In this document: piece by piece, positions 59,120 through 64,000 of the stretch
Numbering within the stretch: position 1 is the first letter of the stretch
How the letters are laid out: the number at the start of each line of letters is the position of its first letter
Origin: Stromatinia cepivora
Taxonomy: Eukaryota > Ascomycota > Leotiomycetes > Helotiales > Sclerotiniaceae
Direction of reading: 5' to 3'
Length of the DNA stretch: 64,000 nt
Assembly: GCA_014898415.1 (NCBI GenBank)
Contig: RCTD01000008.1
Location: 1,674,001 to 1,738,000 of the forward strand
Notes under the pieces: generated by a model
The model's input: only the letters and a program-made list of their open reading frames with translations
Told to the model about the DNA's origin: nothing
The model's database searches: none
Program-made: the position numbers and the translations under genes

Positions 59120-60110
59120 ATCTTTAAAATAATAAAGAAAAAAACATCACCAATATTTTCGATAAAAACCTATTGGTATTTGATATACCCCAAAACCTAT
59201 CGATCTATAAAGAATCAAGAAAAAAGGAAATTAATGATTTAATGGAAAATAGTATATTCGAAATTGTATAATAAATAGATATACTAAAAGGCATATGAAT
59301 ATTCAAATCAAGATTCATCGATGAAATCAAAAACAAAGGTATTGAAAAGGCATTCCCAAAATCGAAATTTATAATTCAAATATAAAATAATACAGAAAAA
59401 GGAAAAGTATTAATACAATCATCTATAATTCAATGAATAAATCAATATTTGATATTAAATATTATAATTATTTTGCAATTAATTATACAAACAATTTTGT
59501 ATATTAGGGATATTATTTAAGTCTATATATAAACAATATCTAATCTAATACAATTGTTCTATATCTTATCATCCAAGGAAATAGAATTCTCGAAGGGAAT
59601 ACTATTACAAATAATCAAACTATTATATAATATATTAAAGGCTAAAAATCATTGGTTCAGCATTTATTACAATCATTATTTCATTATGATCTAATCAATT
59701 TATAATCTTTATTTAATATACATTAAATAGGAAAACAAAGTATTCGGATTAGTAGGATTTCAAATAAATGATATAATCATTATAAGTGTTACGAACCTCA
59801 ACTACGAAATGAGGGTTAATCGAAAACAGACCAAATTGTGCATTGGTTTGGGGAGTTTTCATCTAAATAGAGGGGGAATTCTTTAATACGATTAGAAAAA
59901 ATAATAAAAAGTTCTTGATTCTAAACCCAAACCTATTATTATTCGAAATTAACCGATTCTTTGCTATAATTCTCACAATAATTAATAAAGTATTTACAAA
60001 TAAAGAACAAAAAGAACTCGAAAATGCAAAGTTTCTTATAAAAGATCGAAAAAATTTATCATCCGAGAATCCCCTTAAATTCAATAGAACTATCTTTATT
60101 TAAATAAACA
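59120..60110 (+). pseudogene. reverse transcriptase remnant of copia element 2
   Basis: Reads SRKKEINDLMENSIFEIV, IFKSRFIDEIKNKGIEKAFP, VLIQSSIIQ, SSKEIEFSKGILLQIIKLLY, KAKNHWFSIYYNH, and after the interruption FTNKEQKELENAKFLIKDRK. Blocks match the RVT_2 domain of fungal copia polyproteins. The conserved DDTL box lies at the insertion point. Confidence 0.82.
59787..59975. other. about 190-bp insertion in the RT of copia element 2
   Basis: Begins TGTTACGAACCTCAACTACG and is visibly less AT-rich than its surroundings for about 100 bp. It separates GFQINDIII from FTNKEQKEL, which are adjacent in relatives. The left border is clear; the right is not. It may be a solo LTR, but no clear inverted end or target duplication was found. 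Confidence 0.45.
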
Positions 60111-60289
60111 ACGATTTCATTTATATTAATCAAAAAAAGCAATATATAAATCTATAATTCATCAAAATATAACCAATCGATATTTATAATATAAAGAGCA
60201 AAATTCGAAAAAGTATAATTCCAAAAGATTAATATATTGTTCAATATACAAAAGGAATTTATATTTCGATAATATATCAATCAGAAATA

Positions 60290-60660
60290 TTATTCACTTT
60301 TTCTTTTATTATTCAGATTATTAATCTTAAGGAGGAAGATACAAAATTGATGAATAAAACAATCCAATAATAAATGGATAATTCAATTAAAGAATTGAAA
60401 TTCGTATTATTCGATCTCGATTCGCTAAAACTAATAATATTCACAAATATATCATTCACTAACAATTGAGATCTGTCCTTGTAAATCAAATATATCATTA
60501 TATTAATGGATAAGAATAATAAAGCGAATTTAATTCATTGATTATCTATCAAATGTAAAAGAATCATTAGGAGTGTATTAGTATCGGAATTTTATAATAT
60601 AATCTTAGGATTCAATATTAATATGGTATTCAAAAGTATTATCAAACGTATATTATCAAA
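60290..60660 (+). pseudogene. RNase H remnant of copia element 2
   Basis: Reads IKELKFVLFDLDSLKLIIFT, SFTNN, LMDKNNKANLIH and SIKCKRIIRSVLVSEFYNII, matching RLDxxSLKLVVFTDASFANN and RVTRSVLASELYAM of the family. The usual further 80-100 codons after SIIKRIL are missing before the LTR. Confidence 0.78.
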
Positions 60661-60685
60661 ATAAAAAGTATTATTAATTATATAT

Positions 60686-60844
60686 TGTGAGAAAGTTGGG
60701 ATATCAAGGCTTAACACGTAGCTAGTTTGTAGTCATATAATTACATGACTTTTTATAGTTAAATATAAGAAAGGGCTCTACTCCCTTCTCCTTGAAAGAA
60801 ATCAATTGTTTTTTATTAATCTTTTTGTACCTCTTTTATATACA
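60686..60844 (+). repeat. 3' LTR of copia element 2
   Basis: Starts TGTGAGAAAGTTGGGATATC immediately after the RNase H relic and contains a less degraded stretch, AAGGGCTCTACTCCCTTCTC, then a promoter-like end. The right border near 60844 is uncertain. No 5' partner was found. Confidence 0.6.
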
Positions 60845-62549
60845 ATTCAAATCATTATTTAAATCTATTAGTTTTACTATTTAAAGCCTTTATAATATAA
60901 TTTGATCAATTCCAATTCCAATTTCTTTTCGTAATGTACTATCGGGACATATATATTTCGATCTACCTTTTCCATAATAATAATCTATATTGGATTTCGA
61001 ATTGTACAGTTTATATTATACAAATATATCTATAAGGAAATTATAATTAAAAAAAAAGTAGAATTAACAATTTGTAAATAAAGAAATGAAATTGATCCTG
61101 AAAGGGTAACCCTTTCAAAAATATAGAATTATTAAATTCTGAATAAAAAAGTTTTGATTATCGAAACTCCTTTATTTATATTTATTCATTATATCAAAGA
61201 CGAATCATTTTTCAGTAAAACTATTATTCTATTTTCCACTTTGAGAAAAACATATCGACAAAGATTTTATTCAGGAATATAATTAATAATATTAAAAATA
61301 TATTAGAACTCCAAATACAATAAAGTCCTTATTTATAAACGAATTATTTATTTCTATAAATAAGAAAACTCCAATTCCAAGGACAATCTTGATTAAATAT
61401 AATCAATTATATTAAAGGACCTTAAATGCCTTATATATCTTTAAAACTATTTGAATATCTAAATATATATTGGAGTAATAAAAAAGATTAAATATAATAT
61501 ATTAAATTACCATTTTTAATATCGATAACCAAAAATTTAAAATACATCTTAAAAAACTTTTAGCTAAAGGATTTGAGATTCATATATTCCTTTAAAAAAA
61601 AGAAAACCTTAAAAAGAATTATATATATCTTTCTTTTTCTTTTAAAAATTTATCAAAAGAAAACTATAAATATTAAAAATTATCGAAAACCAAATATTGA
61701 ATCAGATTCTAATGAATCAAATATTTTTCAACCAAATTATAATAATATAATAGATAATTTTGATCTATTTATAAAATTAAGTTTTCTATAAAATACTCTT
61801 TAAAAATCAAAGAATAATATCATTGCCTCAATTATCAATTTTTTTGAATCTATCGAAGAACTTTTTATTGATAATAATAGAAATCCCATTAAAAAAAAAA
61901 AACAAAAAAAACAAAAAAAGAAAAAGAAATAAACTAATAATAATAAAACCTATCAAAAATTCTATTTGCTATTTATATTAAAAATTATATATATATATTC
62001 TTTATTATATTATATATTAAGAATATTACTGCCCTTATTTTCAATAGAATCGATATATCTAACTTCCTTATAATTTAGGATATCTTATAAATTGATTATA
62101 ATATATCCGATAAGGAAATATGAATTCGATTTTCTTGATATTGTAATTATATTATTGTTATTCAAATCAAATTTATATTAGAATACAATTTTATTAAATA
62201 TAATTGGAAAGAAGGATTGAGATCAATATTACTCTAATACTTTTGTGATTATAATATCCAGCAAATAATAGATATCCGAGATTTTCTTAATTAATTTATT
62301 GATAATTAGTATAATAAAAATAAAAGAAATTATAATATAAATCCAATAATGATAAAGGATTATATTGTTAAATTCGTATTTTCGGTTATTCAATTTATTA
62401 ATAATCATATAATTATCGAATTCGAAATTGAAAGGATGTTTTTGTATAACTTATATATCTAAATAAAAAGAAGATTATTAAATAACTTAAAATTGATCTT
62501 GATAATTCTGTTTTTGTGAATTTTAAAAGAATAATGAATGAAGCTTATA
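60845..62549. other. AT-rich degraded DNA, unassigned
   Basis: No readable domain. It contains an A-rich purine tract at about 61889-61930. The plus-strand frame 61573-61791 has a Lys-rich start and no family features. Confidence 0.4.
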
Positions 62550-64000
62550 AATAATACTTTTCTAAAGATTTTGTTACCCGAATTTATAAAAGATCTAAAT
62601 CTCATCAAATTACTGTTTCCCAAATTGTATATAAATATATAAAAACCTTATTTATCTCTAATACCAATACAAAGTTTTATTCTTAAGAACAAAAGATAAA
62701 GAATATTATGAATAAAATTATTAACCTTTTAAATAAACTCAATATAAATTATCTAAAAGCAAAAATCAAAGATATAAAAGATTCAAAGTTATTCTTTTCG
62801 TTATTACAATATCAAACTATTTATCGAAAAGATAATACAAAATATAATAATTATTTTATTCAGAATAAATAAAAGGGGATTCTTTTTGATATAAATAAAG
62901 TTTACAAAAAGGATTATCTCTATTATTATTATTTTGAAAAATCTTTTTATAATAATAATTATATTATAAAACAAAATTGCTTTAAAAAGATCGATAATAT
63001 TAATATTGGATTATATTATTATAATGAATACAGAATCTTTATATTTAATCCTAAAGGATATTCTAATCCTTTTTCAATCTTCAAGTAAAAGGATTCTCCA
63101 AAAAACTATTAGATTGAAATATATACAAAAATTTATAAATTTGGTTAATAAAAAAAGCAATTGAAGAAATCCAATATTAAGGATAATTTGTTGAATCTTG
63201 GAATCTTTAATATCGAAATTATAAAGAGTATATTTATAAATAATATTAATTATCAAAAAAAAGAAATTATTAATATTAATATAATTATTCAGCTTAAAAA
63301 AGTTTCAAAGCTATAAAGCCGATTATCTAAAAAATTTAAATCGATAAAATAAAATAGAATTAATAAATCCCAAAAATCGTTAAGCATTTTTCGAAAGGTA
63401 TTGTTTAAAATAATAAATCAAATTGAAAGAAAAAGGTTAAAAAAAGAATTCTTTAATAAGGATAAAATCATAAATATTAATAAAAATGAAAAAGATAAAG
63501 TAAAAGAATTTTAGAAAAGAAAAGGCCTTTCTAAATCCGATGAAAATGATATAATACAAAAGGATAGAATATTTAATTTTTGTATTAGATTTTTAAAAAT
63601 AAAAAAGCAAACATTAATTATTATTTATACTACAAAATCCCTAATAGAAATCTTAAAACAGATTTGTAAAATCGAAATTCTAATAATAATTAGGATTGCT
63701 TTTATATATATATCAGATTTTCTTAAACAAACTTTCAAAAAAGTATTAATCGCAGATATTAAAAAACGAAAAAAGCTTTTCAGAAATTCAGAAATTTCTA
63801 TTGAAAAAGTTATAATAGTTTTAACAATTATTAATTAAAAGAAATATACAATATATCTATTATCATTATAACCCTTACAAATAAGAATATTAAGATTAAC
63901 AATATTATCGATTCAGGATTAATAATCAATATAATGAATCTGGAAATCACAAAAGAATTAAGATTCATAATATACAAATATAAAATGATAATAATCATTT
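62550..64000 (+). mobile_element. start of another retroelement (gag-retropepsin), cut by the window edge
   Basis: Lys/Asn-rich broken frames are followed at 63901-63950 by NIIDSGLIINIMNLEITKEL. This fits the retropepsin active-site pattern (I-V-D-S-G-S-x-I-N-V-M) of gag-pol retroelements. The Asp is encoded at 63910. RT would be expected to the right of the window. Confidence 0.5.

Larger units (their letters stand above)
55850..60844 (+). mobile_element. second Ty1/copia-type retrotransposon, unrelated to the nested one
   Basis: Plus-strand relic with protease, pre-integrase and integrase, RT, RNase H and a 3' LTR in order. It belongs to a fungal family whose RT starts KEI..L...IFE and has RFIDEIKNKG, clearly different from the 40650 element. 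Left border not determined; the gag part (about 55850-57550) is unreadable. It is split by a short insertion at about 59787 and seems to lack the last third of RNase H. Confidence 0.8.

Noticed and set aside
30958..64000. Nuclear insertion of mitochondrial DNA, suggested by the extreme AT content
   Set aside because: Readable proteins are LTR-retroelement domains and LTR pairs differ by transitions only. No mitochondrial gene was recognised.

Overview
The window is nuclear DNA of a filamentous ascomycete. Short introns (45-70 nt) carry GTRNGT-type donors and CTAAC or GCTAAT branch sites. The genes have Pezizomycotina orthologues, and the transposons show transition-only decay typical of repeat-induced point mutation (RIP). 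Protein style and the retroelement families suggest Leotiomycetes, perhaps Sclerotiniaceae such as Botrytis or Sclerotinia. That placement is an inference.

Positions 1 to about 30,950 are a normal gene-rich euchromatic block. In order it holds: the possible 3' end of an upstream gene; a long low-complexity protein gene with an apparent 1-nt frameshift (456-2829, +); a 66-aa membrane protein with a myristoylation-type N terminus in three exons (4337-4748, -); rad1/XPF (6746-9585, -); an 86-aa hydrophilic stress-type protein (10013-10273, +); las17/WASP (11289-13341, +); eIF1A (13950-14634, -); an unrecognised basic protein (15140-15865, +); chs5 of the exomer (16267-17576, +); a short-chain dehydrogenase (18163-19017, +); meiotic cohesin rec8 (19528-21856, -); and an Flc/TRP-like channel protein with a 21-nt microexon (22666-25502, -). 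A sparse 4-5 kb stretch follows, with only a 99-aa orphan (29576-29875, -) and one doubtful overlapping reading frame. These are unrelated housekeeping genes. No secondary-metabolite cluster or defence island is visible.

From about 30,950 to the right edge the DNA becomes extremely AT-rich, every long frame is broken, and all recognisable protein similarity is to LTR retrotransposons. I could resolve this layering: an 888-bp tandem duplication (31618-33388) containing a 282-bp LTR; a tandem LTR-internal-LTR-internal-LTR array of a Ty3/gypsy chromodomain element on the minus strand (LTRs at 32506, 39268 and 53207); a complete Ty1/copia element (40650-46130, 166-bp LTRs, 5-bp target duplication) nested in the integrase of the second gypsy copy; a 2.3-kb internally deleted LTR element (50904-53196, target duplication TTATA) nested beside that copy's right LTR; a solo or terminal LTR (54416-54640); a second, unrelated Ty1/copia-type element (about 55.9-60.8 kb, +); and the start of another retroelement with a retropepsin motif that runs off the window.

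Most added value lies in exact exon structures for genes whose single-frame reading is incomplete (the 66-aa protein, rad1, las17, tif11, chs5, rec8, flc), and in the insertion history of the transposon block. I found no convincing previously undescribed multi-gene system. The closest candidates for novelty are the 66-aa lipid-anchored protein with two full CRE octamers upstream, the broken 456-2829 gene, and the retroelement array with a shared LTR.
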